Notes: generated from the letters alone by a model not told the origin. A DNA stretch of 64,000 nucleotides from JAAYKT01 sp964408955 (GCA_964408955.1 CAYPBK010000004.1:1-64000); one strand, 5' to 3'. Positions 17,251-26,555 are shown, counted from the stretch's first letter. Numbers and translations: made by a program.

Positions 17251-17264
17251 CTATATGCATATAG
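17251..17264. promoter_or_regulatory. palindromic operator candidate for PadR
   Basis: CTATATGCATATAG is a perfect 14-base palindrome, with a further partial repeat (ACTATATG) on its left. It lies upstream of the padR start in the promoter region. PadR repressors bind such ATxxATGxATxxAT-like dyads and usually repress themselves. The remaining stretch up to 17584 shows no gene. Confidence 0.55.
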
Positions 17265-17584
17265 TAACATGAAAGAATATCCATGTCAATAGGTTTTGAA
17301 TGCGAATGTCGTGGTTATCAAAGGTTGTTATTATTCACATATATTTTTAGTCTTGGAACTCCGCAATCATATCAAATATAATAAACTGTGCTGAAACAAT
17401 GGTTATATTTCTATCAATAACATTTTTACTTAAGATTACGATTACAAGCTGGCGGGATAGATGCGAAATAAGCAAATTATATGCTATAATATTAAAACAA
17501 AAGAAAAAACTGATGAAATGTATATACTAATATAGTAAGTTTTATCTTATTATACTGTAAACATGATATAAGAAGGAGTAGAAT

Positions 17585-17998
17585 ATGAATATTGTAGTAA
17601 TTGACGGTCAAGGCGGAAAAATGGGCAGAATGATTGTTGAAAAGCTGAAGAGTTGCTGCCCTGATGTAAAGGTAACAGTAATAGGAACAAATAGTATTGC
17701 AACCGCAGCCATGATGAAAGCCGGAGCCGACTTTGGCGCAACAGGTGAGAACCCTGCTATAGTAACATGTAAGGATGCAGATATAATAATAGGTCCCTTG
17801 GGTATTGTTATTGCAGACTCAATGCTGGGAGAGGTTACGCCGGCAATGGCTAAAGCAATAGGCCAAAGCGGTGGTGAAAAGATATTGATACCTGTAAATA
17901 AGTGTAATAATCATATAGTGGGATTTCAGGATTTGCCTGTTTCGGAATATATCAGCTTGGCAATAAAGCTTGCGGAAGATATTATTAAAAAGATGTGA
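17585..17998 (+). CDS. DUF3842 family protein
   Basis: A 137-residue protein of the DUF3842 family, typical of Clostridia. It opens with a Rossmann-like turn (VVIDGQGGKMGRM) and has a GTNSIATAAMMKAGAD segment and a NKCNNHIVGFQDLPVSEYI close. Function is unknown; the fold suggests nucleotide or cofactor binding. ATG follows AGAAGGAG. Its 3' end overlaps the converging kinase-like gene by 14 bases, and a terminator hairpin covers both ends. Confidence 0.85.
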   Translation: MNIVVIDGQGGKMGRMIVEKLKSCCPDVKVTVIGTNSIATAAMMKAGADFGATGENPAIVTCKDADIIIGPLGIVIADSMLGEVTPAMAKAIGQSGGEKILIPVNKCNNHIVGFQDLPVSEYISLAIKLAEDIIKKM

Positions 17999-18560
17999 TG
18001 ACTATGTCACATCTTTTTAATATGTCAAACTTTGTGAAATACTCGTTTTCCTTTGGTATCCATTCCTTAAGAAAACGCTCAAGCTTTGCTTTGCCACTCC
18101 GCTTTAGTATTCGCTCCTTTTGTGTTTCTCCATCCAGAGTCATAAATATTTTTAAATCGTAGGCATGTATTAGGCTTGGATGCATTGAGTAAACTCCCTC
18201 AACGATATTAAGCTTTTTAGGTGAAACACTAATAGAATCTGTAAGTTCACCAAGGGCACAATCATAAATCTGATATTCAAAGGCAATGTATTTTAAAACC
18301 TTATCAATAATCTCTTCTTTAAAACGAAGATAATCAATATTGCCTCCTATTTCTTCAAGGCGCGCTTTTGATTTTTGTTTGCTTTGCAAAAAGAAATGGT
18401 CCATGTGAAAAACATTACAATCATATTCCTTTTGCAAAGCCTTTGCCAAGGTACTTTTACCGCTTCCGCAATTGCCGTCTATTGCAACAAGCAATGTCTT
18501 GTCTTTCCTTAGCAATTCATCTATCCTATTAAAAGCTTCCTTATACACTTCTCTATGCAT
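17985..18560 (-). CDS. uridine kinase-like P-loop phosphotransferase
   Basis: A P-loop kinase of the uridine/pantothenate kinase-like group, about 190 residues. The Walker A motif is AIDGNCGSGKST, followed by HMDHFFLQ (the DD/D-H-F substrate region of the uridine kinase family) and NIVEGVYSMHPSL in the position of the Walker B strand. A lid-like segment ERILKRSGKAKLERFLKEW follows. The true phosphate acceptor is not known. ATG at 18560 has GAGG seven bases upstream; a GTG four codons earlier is possible. It ends inside DUF3842's terminator. Confidence 0.8.
   Translation of the reverse strand: MHREVYKEAFNRIDELLRKDKTLLVAIDGNCGSGKSTLAKALQKEYDCNVFHMDHFFLQSKQKSKARLEEIGGNIDYLRFKEEIIDKVLKYIAFEYQIYDCALGELTDSISVSPKKLNIVEGVYSMHPSLIHAYDLKIFMTLDGETQKERILKRSGKAKLERFLKEWIPKENEYFTKFDILKRCDIVITSF
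17987..18018. terminator. bidirectional terminator embedded in two converging gene ends
   Basis: AAAAAGATGTGA (17987-17998) and TCACATCTTTTT (18007-18018) form a perfect 12-bp stem with an 8-base loop and T/A tracts on both sides. It works for either strand and encodes the last codons of both genes. Confidence 0.8.
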
Positions 18561-18595
18561 GGTAAACCTCACAATAAAGTATCCTTAATATTCCT

Positions 18596-19114
18596 TTAAT
18601 CAGCTGGAATAAGTTTATTCTTTTGAAGCACAGTATATATAAGCGGAACAAGAATCAGTTGGATAACTATCCCCGGAAAGGCTGTAACAAAGGCGCCGGA
18701 TATAAACATTGACCAGGCATAGCTTTTACCTGCCATATTTAATAAAATTACATTGGCAATTCCAAGTACAACTCTGCCTGTAATCATCGCTGCAATCAAG
18801 GCTACTATGGTGTTTGCTTTTCTTGACACTAAGCCTATTACAATACCGTATGCCGCAAGCTCAAAAGCCATAGCGACGGCAACAGGATAAATGGGGGGCA
18901 TCCCCGTCATTATGCTTGACAATAGTGGGACGATAATACCTACTATCAGCCCGAACTGCCATCCACATACTAGTCCGGTCAGGAGCACGGGGATATGCAT
19001 AGGTAAAAACACAGCGCCTGAAATGGTTAAAGAGTGGAAAGCAATGGGCAATACAAGTCCCAAAGCTGTAAACAAACCTGCTAGAACGATTCTTTGTGTT
19101 TTGAAATTTTTCAT
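18596..19114 (-). CDS. ECF transporter S component (PanT-like)
   Basis: A 172-residue membrane protein with about six spans, the substrate-capture (S) subunit of an energy-coupling-factor vitamin importer. The segments LPMHIPVLLTGLVCGWQFGLIVG and PLLSSIMTGMPPIYPVAVAMAFELAAYG resemble the PanT/pantothenate-type and related S components. The start ATG follows GGAGGAATATT. No EcfA or EcfT genes are adjacent, so it would use a shared module. The vitamin is not certain. A structured leader precedes it. Confidence 0.8.
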   Translation of the reverse strand: MKNFKTQRIVLAGLFTALGLVLPIAFHSLTISGAVFLPMHIPVLLTGLVCGWQFGLIVGIIVPLLSSIMTGMPPIYPVAVAMAFELAAYGIVIGLVSRKANTIVALIAAMITGRVVLGIANVILLNMAGKSYAWSMFISGAFVTAFPGIVIQLILVPLIYTVLQKNKLIPAD

Positions 19115-19223
19115 AATATTCCTCCAAAAAAAATAATACCCAAGTGCAAATGCTTTCCTTGAGAAAGCATATACCTTCGTGGTATAATTAATTATAGTAT
19201 AGCACAGGAATGAGCAATGTCAA
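19115..19223 (-). promoter_or_regulatory. promoter and two-hairpin leader of the ECF gene
   Basis: On the minus strand TTGACA (complement of 19218-19223) and TATACT (complement of 19196-19201) are 16 bases apart, a sigma-A type promoter. The transcribed leader contains two adjacent perfect hairpins: TATACC/GGTATA around ACGAA (19170-19186) and ATGCTTTC/GAAAGCAT (19150-19170). They are followed by a TTTTTTTT run before the ribosome site. Vitamin transporters are often riboswitch-controlled, but I could not match a known class. Confidence 0.5.
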
Positions 19224-19251
19224 GGTGCAAAGGCTGCAACTTTTTAATATC

Positions 19252-19280
19252 TTGACAATGCCTCATTGATTTTGTATAAT
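19252..19280 (+). promoter_or_regulatory. sigma-A promoter of ileS
   Basis: TTGACA (19252-19257) and TATAAT (19275-19280) are 17 bases apart, an exact consensus promoter. It fires into the T-box leader just downstream and is divergent from the ECF gene promoter 30 bases away. Confidence 0.9.
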
Positions 19281-19287
19281 TACCTAT

Positions 19288-19540
19288 AATTATTATAATG
19301 GCTGTGAAAAGGACAATAGCTGGATTTTCCATATACAGAGAGGCAATCAAAGGGTGGAAGATTGCTTATAGAGGATTCATGTAAAATCACCTTGGAGCCG
19401 GATGCCGGAAATACAAGTAAGGCATTCCCCAATCATGGGTTAGAATGAGCCGAGTGACAGGACCTTATGTCCTGTAATGAGGGTGGTACCGCGATTAATA
19501 TCGTCCCTATGGTAATGCAATTCCATAGGGACTTTTAATT
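19288..19540 (+). promoter_or_regulatory. T-box riboswitch (isoleucine) of ileS
   Basis: A T-box leader that reads tRNA-Ile charging. The conserved T-box core AGGGTGGTACCGCG is at 19480-19493. A strong terminator (GTCCCTATGG at 19503-19512 with CCATAGGGAC at 19523-19532, then TTTT) can be replaced by the antiterminator when uncharged tRNA binds. The 5' part has the AGAGA kink-turn motif near 19340 and the GGAGCC segment that ends Stem I. The likely specifier is ATC at 19386-19388, matching isoleucine, though I inferred its position by layout. The target gene ileS starts 30 bases after the terminator. Confidence 0.92.
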
Positions 19541-19569
19541 TTATAGAAATAATTAAAGGAGCTGGAAAC

Positions 19570-22500
19570 ATGAAATTTAACACCTTATCAGAAAAGCCCG
19601 TAGCTGAGCGTGAGAAGAAAGTAACTCAGTTTTGGAATGATGTAGATATTTTAGAAAAAACCGTTCTAAACAGGGAAGGGAAGGAGCCCTATATATTCTA
19701 TGAAGGTCCTCCAACCGCCAATGGCAGCCCCGGAATACATCACGTTCTCGCCAGAACTTTGAAGGATACGGTTTGCCGCTATTACAATATGAAAGGCTTT
19801 CAGGTAAAAAGAAAAGCTGGTTGGGATACCCATGGCCTGCCGGTAGAAATTGAAGTGGAAAAGCAATTAAAGCTTTCTAATAAATTTGATATAGAGGAAT
19901 ACGGGATTGCTGAGTTTAATAAGAAGTGCAGGGAATCTGTCTTTACCTATGAGAAAGAATGGAGAGAAATGACAGAGCGTATGGGCTATTCAATCGATTT
20001 GGATAATCCCTATATAACCCTTGACAATAATTATATAGAAAGCGTCTGGTGGATACTGGATAAGTTTTTCAAGGAAGGCTATATTTATGAAGGTCATAAA
20101 ATCCTGCCTTATTGCAGTCGTTGCGGTACTGGGCTTGCGTCCCATGAAGTGGCTCTTGGCTATAAAGAGATAAAGACAAATACAGTAACCGTTAAATTTA
20201 AAAGGAAGGACAAGGATGAGTATTTTCTTGTTTGGACTACTACACCCTGGACGTTAGCATCCAACGTCGCTTTGACAGTTAACCCCAAAGAAACCTATTT
20301 AAGAGTGAAACATGAAGATACAGTATATATAATTGAGAAGCATCTATCTAAAGCCGTGTTGGGAGAGGGCTTTGAAATATTAGAGGAATTTCCCGGCAAG
20401 GATTTGGAATATATAGAATATGAGCAAATAATGCCCTTTGTTCACGTTGATAAAAAAGCGTTTTTTGTAACCTTGGCAGATTATGTTACAGTTGAGGATG
20501 GTACCGGGATAGTCCATACTGCACCTGCTTTTGGAGAGGATGACTATAATACCGGCAGGAAGTACGATTTGCCTGTACTTCAGCCTGTTGACGAGGATGG
20601 CAAATTTACGTCAACTCCTTGGGAAGGCAGATTTGTAATGGATGCGGATTGGGATATAATTGTTTGGTTGGATGGGGAAGGAAAGCTCTTTAAAAAGCAG
20701 AAAATGGAGCATAATTACCCCCATTGCTGGAGATGCTCCACACCACTTTTATACTACGCAAAGCCCAGTTGGTATATTGAGGTTACAAAATTAAGAGATA
20801 AACTGGTTGAAAACAATAAAAAGATAGAATGGTATCCCGATTATGTCGGTGAAAAAAGATTTGGTAATTGGCTTGAAAATGTGAACGACTGGGCTTTATC
20901 AAGAAACAGGTATTGGGGAACCCCTCTTAATATTTGGCGATGCGATTGCGGTCATACTACTTCGGTAGGCTCTCGGCAGGAGCTGGTGGATAAAGCCGTG
21001 GAGAATATTGATTTAGGCATAGAGCTTCATAGACCCTATGTAGATGATGTGCATTTAAAATGTGAAAAATGCGGAGGCAATATGACGAGAGTTCCTGAAG
21101 TTATTGACTGCTGGTTTGACAGTGGATCCATGCCTTTTGGACAGCATCACTATCCTTTTGAGAATAAAGAAAATTTCCATGAGCTGTTTCCGGCGGATTT
21201 TATTTGCGAAGGTATAGATCAAACTAGAGGCTGGTTTTATTCCCTCCATGTTATTGCAACCTTTGTTATGGGGGTATCTTCATACAAAAGATGCCTCGTT
21301 AATGATTTGGTTTTAGATAAGGACGGGCAAAAGATGTCAAAGTCTAAAGGAAATACTGTAGATCCTTTTGATTTGTTTGATAAATACGGTGCCGACGCTT
21401 TAAGATGGTATTTGATGTATGTTTCTCCCGTATGGACTCCCACGAAATTTGATGAGGATGGGCTAAAGGAAGTTTTAAGCAAATTCTTTGGAACCATGAG
21501 AAACGTATATTCTTTCTTTGCGCTATATGCCAATACGGATGAGATTGATCCAAGAGACTTTTTCGTCGAATATAAAGACAGACCGGAGCTGGATAAATGG
21601 ATAATTTCAAAGTTCAATAATCTTTTAAAGGATATAGAATATGAAATGTCCGTCTATGACCTGCATAGATCGGTGAGGAAAATTCAGTTTTTCCTAAACG
21701 AAGATTTCTCCAATTGGTATATTAGACGTTCAAGGAGAAGATTCTGGGCAACGGAGCTGACGGAAGATAAAAAAGCAGTTTACAATACAACCTATGAGAT
21801 ATTAGTAGGGTTGACAAAAGTCATAGCTCCTTATTCTCCCTTTATGGCAGAGGAGATATTTAAGGATTTGACAGGTGATTTCTCCGTACATTTGGAGGAT
21901 TACCCTTTAGGCAACGATAAACATATTAATTTAAAAATTGAAGAAAAAATGGATTTGGTTCGGGATTTAGTTGGTCTGGGCAGGGCGGCGAGAGAGCAAG
22001 TAAGAATTAAGGTAAGGCAGCCTATTTCAGAGGTTTTGATTGACGGAAAGTATGAGGAGCTTATCAGTGATTTGGTGCCTTTAATCAAAGAGGAGCTAAA
22101 TGTAAAGGAAGTTGTTTTTGCAAAGCATTTAGATGAATACATGAATTTTAGCCTTAAGCCTGACTTTAAAGTTGCGGGTCCCATACTCGGTTCAAAAATT
22201 AAGCTATTGGCTAAAGCATTGACAGAGGTTGATAGCGCGGAAGCAGTCAAAAGGCTTGATAAAGGAGAGATCCTAAGCCTTACTGTTAATGGTGAAACCT
22301 TGGAGGTAAAGAAAGATTACGTATTAGTTAATATATCCGCCAAGGAGGGCTTCACAGTAGCAATGGAAAATAATCTATTTGTAATATTGGAGACTACTCT
22401 ATCTCAAGACTTGATAAATGAAGGCTACGCCAGAGAATTCATATCCAAGGTTCAGCAGATGAGAAAGAATAACGGTTATGAAATGATGGATAGAATAAAA

Positions 22501-22665
22501 ATTTATTACGATGGCGATGAGGAAGTATCAAAAGGAGTAGATGCCCATAGAGATTATATCATGAGCGAGACTCTGGCTGACGTACTTGATAAGGTAAAGG
22601 ATGATAGCTTTGAAAAGCAGGATCTAAATGGACATGATACAGGGATAAAGCTGGAACGCATATAG
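19570..22665 (+). CDS. ileS: isoleucyl-tRNA synthetase, type 2 (IleS2-like)
   Basis: Charges tRNA-Ile. At 1031 residues it has the type-2 (eukaryote-like) features: the HIGH-motif region reads PPTANGSPGIHHVLAR (from residue 47), and the second signature is KMSKS at 588-592. A zinc-type CxxC cluster lies in the middle (WRCDCGH, CEKCGG). The editing domain and C-terminal anticodon-binding region are complete. Members of this class are usually less sensitive to mupirocin than type-1 enzymes. The start ATG follows AAAGGAGCTGG. It is expressed from the TTGACA/TATAAT promoter through the T-box. Confidence 0.96.
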   Translation: MKFNTLSEKPVAEREKKVTQFWNDVDILEKTVLNREGKEPYIFYEGPPTANGSPGIHHVLARTLKDTVCRYYNMKGFQVKRKAGWDTHGLPVEIEVEKQLKLSNKFDIEEYGIAEFNKKCRESVFTYEKEWREMTERMGYSIDLDNPYITLDNNYIESVWWILDKFFKEGYIYEGHKILPYCSRCGTGLASHEVALGYKEIKTNTVTVKFKRKDKDEYFLVWTTTPWTLASNVALTVNPKETYLRVKHEDTVYIIEKHLSKAVLGEGFEILEEFPGKDLEYIEYEQIMPFVHVDKKAFFVTLADYVTVEDGTGIVHTAPAFGEDDYNTGRKYDLPVLQPVDEDGKFTSTPWEGRFVMDADWDIIVWLDGEGKLFKKQKMEHNYPHCWRCSTPLLYYAKPSWYIEVTKLRDKLVENNKKIEWYPDYVGEKRFGNWLENVNDWALSRNRYWGTPLNIWRCDCGHTTSVGSRQELVDKAVENIDLGIELHRPYVDDVHLKCEKCGGNMTRVPEVIDCWFDSGSMPFGQHHYPFENKENFHELFPADFICEGIDQTRGWFYSLHVIATFVMGVSSYKRCLVNDLVLDKDGQKMSKSKGNTVDPFDLFDKYGADALRWYLMYVSPVWTPTKFDEDGLKEVLSKFFGTMRNVYSFFALYANTDEIDPRDFFVEYKDRPELDKWIISKFNNLLKDIEYEMSVYDLHRSVRKIQFFLNEDFSNWYIRRSRRRFWATELTEDKKAVYNTTYEILVGLTKVIAPYSPFMAEEIFKDLTGDFSVHLEDYPLGNDKHINLKIEEKMDLVRDLVGLGRAAREQVRIKVRQPISEVLIDGKYEELISDLVPLIKEELNVKEVVFAKHLDEYMNFSLKPDFKVAGPILGSKIKLLAKALTEVDSAEAVKRLDKGEILSLTVNGETLEVKKDYVLVNISAKEGFTVAMENNLFVILETTLSQDLINEGYAREFISKVQQMRKNNGYEMMDRIKIYYDGDEEVSKGVDAHRDYIMSETLADVLDKVKDDSFEKQDLNGHDTGIKLERI

Positions 22666-22721
22666 TAAAAAAAGGCGAGAGGTATACTTCTAGTTACAGT
22701 TATTTATAAAAGTCAAATATT

Positions 22722-22761
22722 GTAAGGGTTTCCGGGGAAGGAAGCCCTTACAATTGTTTTT
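22722..22761 (+). terminator. intrinsic terminator of ileS
   Basis: GTAAGGGTTTCC (22722-22733) pairs with GGAAGCCCTTAC (22740-22751) apart from one mismatch or wobble, followed by a short T run (TTTTT at about 22757-22761). It lies about 60 bases after the ileS stop. Confidence 0.75.
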
Positions 22762-22828
22762 GACTATATTAGCTATATAATAATTCACAAAAGTACTTAT
22801 GAATATAGTTGAATAAGCCTTAAACCAT

Positions 22829-24409
22829 TTATAACCTTAGTAATGCATCACGGCACTTTTGCTCTTCAGCTAATCGTCTGCCAGTAGGGGTTCCCATATC
22901 ACCCATGGGATTGATTTTTTCATCTATTAATTTTTTGCCGACGATCATCATCGATTCAAGCTTCTCCTCTAATGGGATTAGTGTTTCAACCCCAGACATT
23001 GTTGCATTAGCACATACCATTGCTACGGCTGTTGCTGTCATATTGCGAGAAATGCAGGGAACCTGAACTAATCCTGCTATCTTATCACAGAGAAGACCTG
23101 ACATACTTTGCAGGCACATAACTGCGGCAGAGCATGCCTGCTCGGCGTTGCCGTTTAGCATATCGATAAGACCCGCAGCCGCCATTCCTGTTGCAAGTCC
23201 GATTTCCATCTGACAACCGTAAGAGCCAAGATAGTGTGTTTTCTCCATAAAAACACCCATAAGTCCCGCAACTAAAAATGCCTTAACACAGCTGTCTTCG
23301 TTTTTACCAAGGGCGTCTGCAGAGCCCAGTATGGCACCTGGCACTACACCGGAGGAACCACCGGTTGGGATACATACAATTACGCCGGAGCAATTGCTAT
23401 ACTCCATGATGGCCAATGATGAAGGAGCACCGATATTGATTGCGCCAAGAGGGATTAGCGATTTATTATTAAAATGTTCTTGTACTTTTGGGGCAGTAGC
23501 CTGAACGATACCGTTTATATCATTTTCTTTTGAAAGACCTCCCTGGATTGATTCTAGTACAATATTCCACAAACGTTTTCCGTTAGCATATACCTCGTCC
23601 TCTGTCCAGGCGCTAATAGCACTTTCATATTCTATTGCTGCTCTCCAAAGAGGAATATCTTTTTCTTGGACATATTTAATAAAACTTTTGCTATCAGTAA
23701 AGGGTGGCTTTTTACCTAGTCCTAGAACATTGTGATAAACAGGTTCTGCCTGGGTAACGGCATAAACGCCTGTTATATCCCGCAATTTTCTTATAGTTTC
23801 TTCGGCGATTTTTTGACTACTATTGATTGCAATTATGGCAGAGAGTTTGCTAAAACTGCAAGTGAAACTTAAAAAACCAGGTATTAAAAAACTAAGCTCT
23901 TCTTCATCAGGAGCTTTTAACTTGTTTGGATATGCTAAAAGTAATGTTACATAACAATCTCCGGTTATGTTGACTTTGCAGTCATTGATCTCCTCTATAT
24001 AGAAAGCACCGCCACCGCAAGATACGGTACGAAATTCCATCTGATGCCCGGTGTCGTTTTTCATAGTTATAACCGCTAGTGCGGTAGGAAATCCTGGCAG
24101 GTCGTCTGTATAAACTGGTTGCACAACTAGACCTGCCGTTGCAGCATCTGCGTGTGCGTGAATAAAACGTGGGTGTGTGACATCCCTATCTAAAAAACCA
24201 GTTAAAAAAGCCAGATCTGTTCTCATTCCATGAAAAGAGGGCTTGTAGTTCCCTTTGTTCGACATAGTAATGGTGACCTGATTTGGTTTTTCTCCAAAAA
24301 GTCTTCGGCATGTTCTCGCTATGCGTGCCGGACCACAGGTGTTTGAACTTGATGGACCTGGTGTCACGGGTGCCAAAGCATCATTAAAAATACTTGGATA
24401 CCTTTTCAT
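22829..24409 (-). CDS. iron-sulfur L-serine dehydratase homologue, fused beta-alpha form
   Basis: A 526-residue single-chain homologue of the [4Fe-4S] L-serine deaminase. The N-terminal beta-like domain has PGPSSSNTCGPARI and the alpha domain has PTGGSSGVVPGAILG, the cluster cysteines in SYGCQMEIG, GLLCDKIAGLVQVPC and SRNMTATA. In normal serine dehydratases the first motif reads SSSHT; here the His is Asn (residue 23), so the substrate may not be serine. The gene is divergent from a GntR regulator and sits beside an ornithine-cyclodeaminase-like gene and two NhaC antiporters. The family is secure, the substrate is not. Confidence 0.8.
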   Translation of the reverse strand: MKRYPSIFNDALAPVTPGPSSSNTCGPARIARTCRRLFGEKPNQVTITMSNKGNYKPSFHGMRTDLAFLTGFLDRDVTHPRFIHAHADAATAGLVVQPVYTDDLPGFPTALAVITMKNDTGHQMEFRTVSCGGGAFYIEEINDCKVNITGDCYVTLLLAYPNKLKAPDEEELSFLIPGFLSFTCSFSKLSAIIAINSSQKIAEETIRKLRDITGVYAVTQAEPVYHNVLGLGKKPPFTDSKSFIKYVQEKDIPLWRAAIEYESAISAWTEDEVYANGKRLWNIVLESIQGGLSKENDINGIVQATAPKVQEHFNNKSLIPLGAINIGAPSSLAIMEYSNCSGVIVCIPTGGSSGVVPGAILGSADALGKNEDSCVKAFLVAGLMGVFMEKTHYLGSYGCQMEIGLATGMAAAGLIDMLNGNAEQACSAAVMCLQSMSGLLCDKIAGLVQVPCISRNMTATAVAMVCANATMSGVETLIPLEEKLESMMIVGKKLIDEKINPMGDMGTPTGRRLAEEQKCRDALLRL

Positions 24410-24463
24410 CTTCTTACCTCCTATGTTATAATTAAACTATTATTATAAGGTGGTACAACATAT

Positions 24464-25087
24464 ATGGAAAAAACTAAAACAATAGACGAAATTACTATTT
24501 ATATCAAATCTCAGATACTAAATGGAACATATAAAAGCAATGAGTGTATAAGTGAACGAACAATAAGTCAAAAATTTAATGTTTCACGAACAATTGTAAG
24601 GCAGGCATTTCTTATGCTAAAAAACTCTCATTGGTTGTATTCAAAAACTAAGTCTGGTACTTATGTAGCCTCAGTAGACCGTCAAGAGGTTGTGGAAAAT
24701 TATGAGGCGCGTATAGTGCTTGAACCTCATATCCTATTGAACGCTTATCCTAATTTAACTGAAGAAGATATAGAAAAGCTTTATAGTACGATACAATCGA
24801 TTATTAAGTCGCCGCCAGAAGATTATCATATTCTTGAACCGGAACTACATATGATTATTGTTCGCAAAACGAATAATCGCTATATAACTATGTTTATGGA
24901 ATCAATGATCGAAACGATGGAGCGGGTGGCGGCGTTAAGCAGCCGTGTCGCTGAACGCCGCCCAACCAGCATCCATGAGTGGATGCGTATTGTAGAGAGC
25001 TTGGAGAAAAAAGATCCACTCGGTGCCTCGATATGGTTCTCAAGGCACCTTCTTAACTCCTTTGAAAACTTTAAAAAGAACAACTAA
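24464..25087 (+). CDS. GntR family transcriptional regulator
   Basis: A 207-residue regulator of the GntR/FadR type. The winged helix occupies about residues 5-70 (ISERTISQKFNVSRTIVRQAFLML...SGTYVA), and the C-terminal all-helical part looks like an FCD ligand domain with the E..H pattern (LEPELHMIIV, SIHEWMRIVESL, FSRHLLNSF). ATG follows AAGGTGG. It is divergent from the serine-dehydratase homologue, with a 54-base gap, and converges with the NhaC operon. It probably controls both, with the transported compound as effector. Confidence 0.85.
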   Translation: MEKTKTIDEITIYIKSQILNGTYKSNECISERTISQKFNVSRTIVRQAFLMLKNSHWLYSKTKSGTYVASVDRQEVVENYEARIVLEPHILLNAYPNLTEEDIEKLYSTIQSIIKSPPEDYHILEPELHMIIVRKTNNRYITMFMESMIETMERVAALSSRVAERRPTSIHEWMRIVESLEKKDPLGASIWFSRHLLNSFENFKKNN

Positions 25088-25133
25088 ATGGTAGCTAGTA
25101 TATCCCGCTGACCTGCAAAAATCGAGCGGCTTG

Positions 25134-26555
25134 TTATATAGTAACAGTGCTAGCTACTTTAGTTGTTTCTTCATTTTCTTTGTAGAACCATCCTGTAAAA
25201 CCAAAGACGATATTAAGTATAAGAACAAACCAAAGAATGACAGAATATGGACCGAACTGTGCCGCTGTTACGCCAAGGTTTGCTTTTATAAGGTTATGGC
25301 TACTACCCCAAGGTACAAGGAATGAGGCTAAGCCGGAGGAAACCGCAACACGTGCTAAATCAAGATCGCTCATACCTGCTTTTTTAAACATAGGTGCATA
25401 CATGCTAGTAACCATGATCATGCCGGTATAGGAGGTAGCACCAAGGAAGGTTCCAAAGATACCTGTGACTAAGCCAAGGATAACTAGGCTTGCGCGATTT
25501 TGACCAAGTCTTGAAAGACTATTGGCAATGACTTGCATCGCTTGCGTACGTTCAAGAACACCGGCTAGGCAAAGGGCAATAAACATTATAAATACGCATT
25601 CGCCTACATTCAAAAGACCGCCGCCGGTAAAAAGACTGTCAAATGCTGCATCACCGCTATCAAGTTTGAAACCTTTCCAAAGTGCAGTCATCGTTGAAGA
25701 AAGAGATTCATTTTGGAACATCATTCCAAGTACGACGGAGGTACCCACTGATAGAATTAAGATGGGGAGTGTGGGTTTTCTCATGATACTTAGAACTATA
25801 ATCAGTACAATGGGCAAGAAAAGAATAATATTAACACTAAATGCGCCTTTTATTTGATCAGCATATTGTGTAACAGCGGTAAGATCCTTGGCCTGGCTTG
25901 CATACTTAAATCCAAAGACTAGGTAAACAATAGCTGTTAGTATGGTGGCAATACCGTTGGTAGGAAATAAATGTACAAAAAGGTTGAATACATCTGTGTT
26001 GGTTAGCGCAGCACATAGATTAGTAGAGTCAGACATAGGGGACCATTTGTCACCAATAAACGCACCGCAAATAACAGCACCAACAGTAATCAAAGGAGGC
26101 ATGCCAAGCCCTTCAGAAATACCGTAGAATGCCAAACCGAATGTTGCAACTGTTGACCATGATGAGCCACTAAGATTAGAAGACATCGCGCAGATTAAAA
26201 ACGCTGCCAAGTAGAAAATCTTAGGATTAATAACCTTAAGACCGTAATATATCATTGCTGGAGTTGTACCACAAGCCAGCCAACTAGCAGAAAGTAAGCC
26301 TACCATCATAAGCAATATGATTGAAGGCATAGCTTTGTTAATAGCCTCAAGTATGGAATCGTTTAAATTTTTCCATGAGATATGCAAGACAAACATGGAA
26401 TATGCTGCAATCATAACAGTACAAGAAAGCATAGTCATTGCCATTGGAATTTTTTGATTTCCTAAAACACCACTACCGTATAAGAACGCAACTACGAACA
26501 ATAGAATAAAACTAGTAGATTCAACCAAAGTAATCTTTCTTACTTTATCTTCCAT
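25134..26555 (-). CDS. NhaC family antiporter (second copy)
   Basis: A 473-residue membrane protein with about 11-12 spans of the NhaC Na+/H+ antiporter family. Marks are GAVICGAFIGDKWSPMSDSTNLCAAL, LVTGIFGTFLGATSYTGMIMVTSMYAPMF and the C-terminal LVPWGSSHNL. Family members exchange Na+ or H+ for organic anions such as malate/lactate (MleN), or serve as amino-acid or amine antiporters. It is the last gene of an operon with another NhaC and an ornithine cyclodeaminase homologue, so its substrate is probably an amino-acid-like compound or product. ATG follows AAGGAG. Confidence 0.87.
   Translation of the reverse strand: MEDKVRKITLVESTSFILLFVVAFLYGSGVLGNQKIPMAMTMLSCTVMIAAYSMFVLHISWKNLNDSILEAINKAMPSIILLMMVGLLSASWLACGTTPAMIYYGLKVINPKIFYLAAFLICAMSSNLSGSSWSTVATFGLAFYGISEGLGMPPLITVGAVICGAFIGDKWSPMSDSTNLCAALTNTDVFNLFVHLFPTNGIATILTAIVYLVFGFKYASQAKDLTAVTQYADQIKGAFSVNIILFLPIVLIIVLSIMRKPTLPILILSVGTSVVLGMMFQNESLSSTMTALWKGFKLDSGDAAFDSLFTGGGLLNVGECVFIMFIALCLAGVLERTQAMQVIANSLSRLGQNRASLVILGLVTGIFGTFLGATSYTGMIMVTSMYAPMFKKAGMSDLDLARVAVSSGLASFLVPWGSSHNLIKANLGVTAAQFGPYSVILWFVLILNIVFGFTGWFYKENEETTKVASTVTI

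Noticed and set aside
19115..19223. Guanidine-II (mini-ykkC) riboswitch, because one loop reads ACGAA
   Set aside because: The class needs two hairpins with ACGR loops; the second loop here is TCAAG-like and does not fit.
21237..21617. Open frame antisense to ileS
   Set aside because: It lies wholly inside the conserved ileS coding region, with no ribosome site or recognisable protein.
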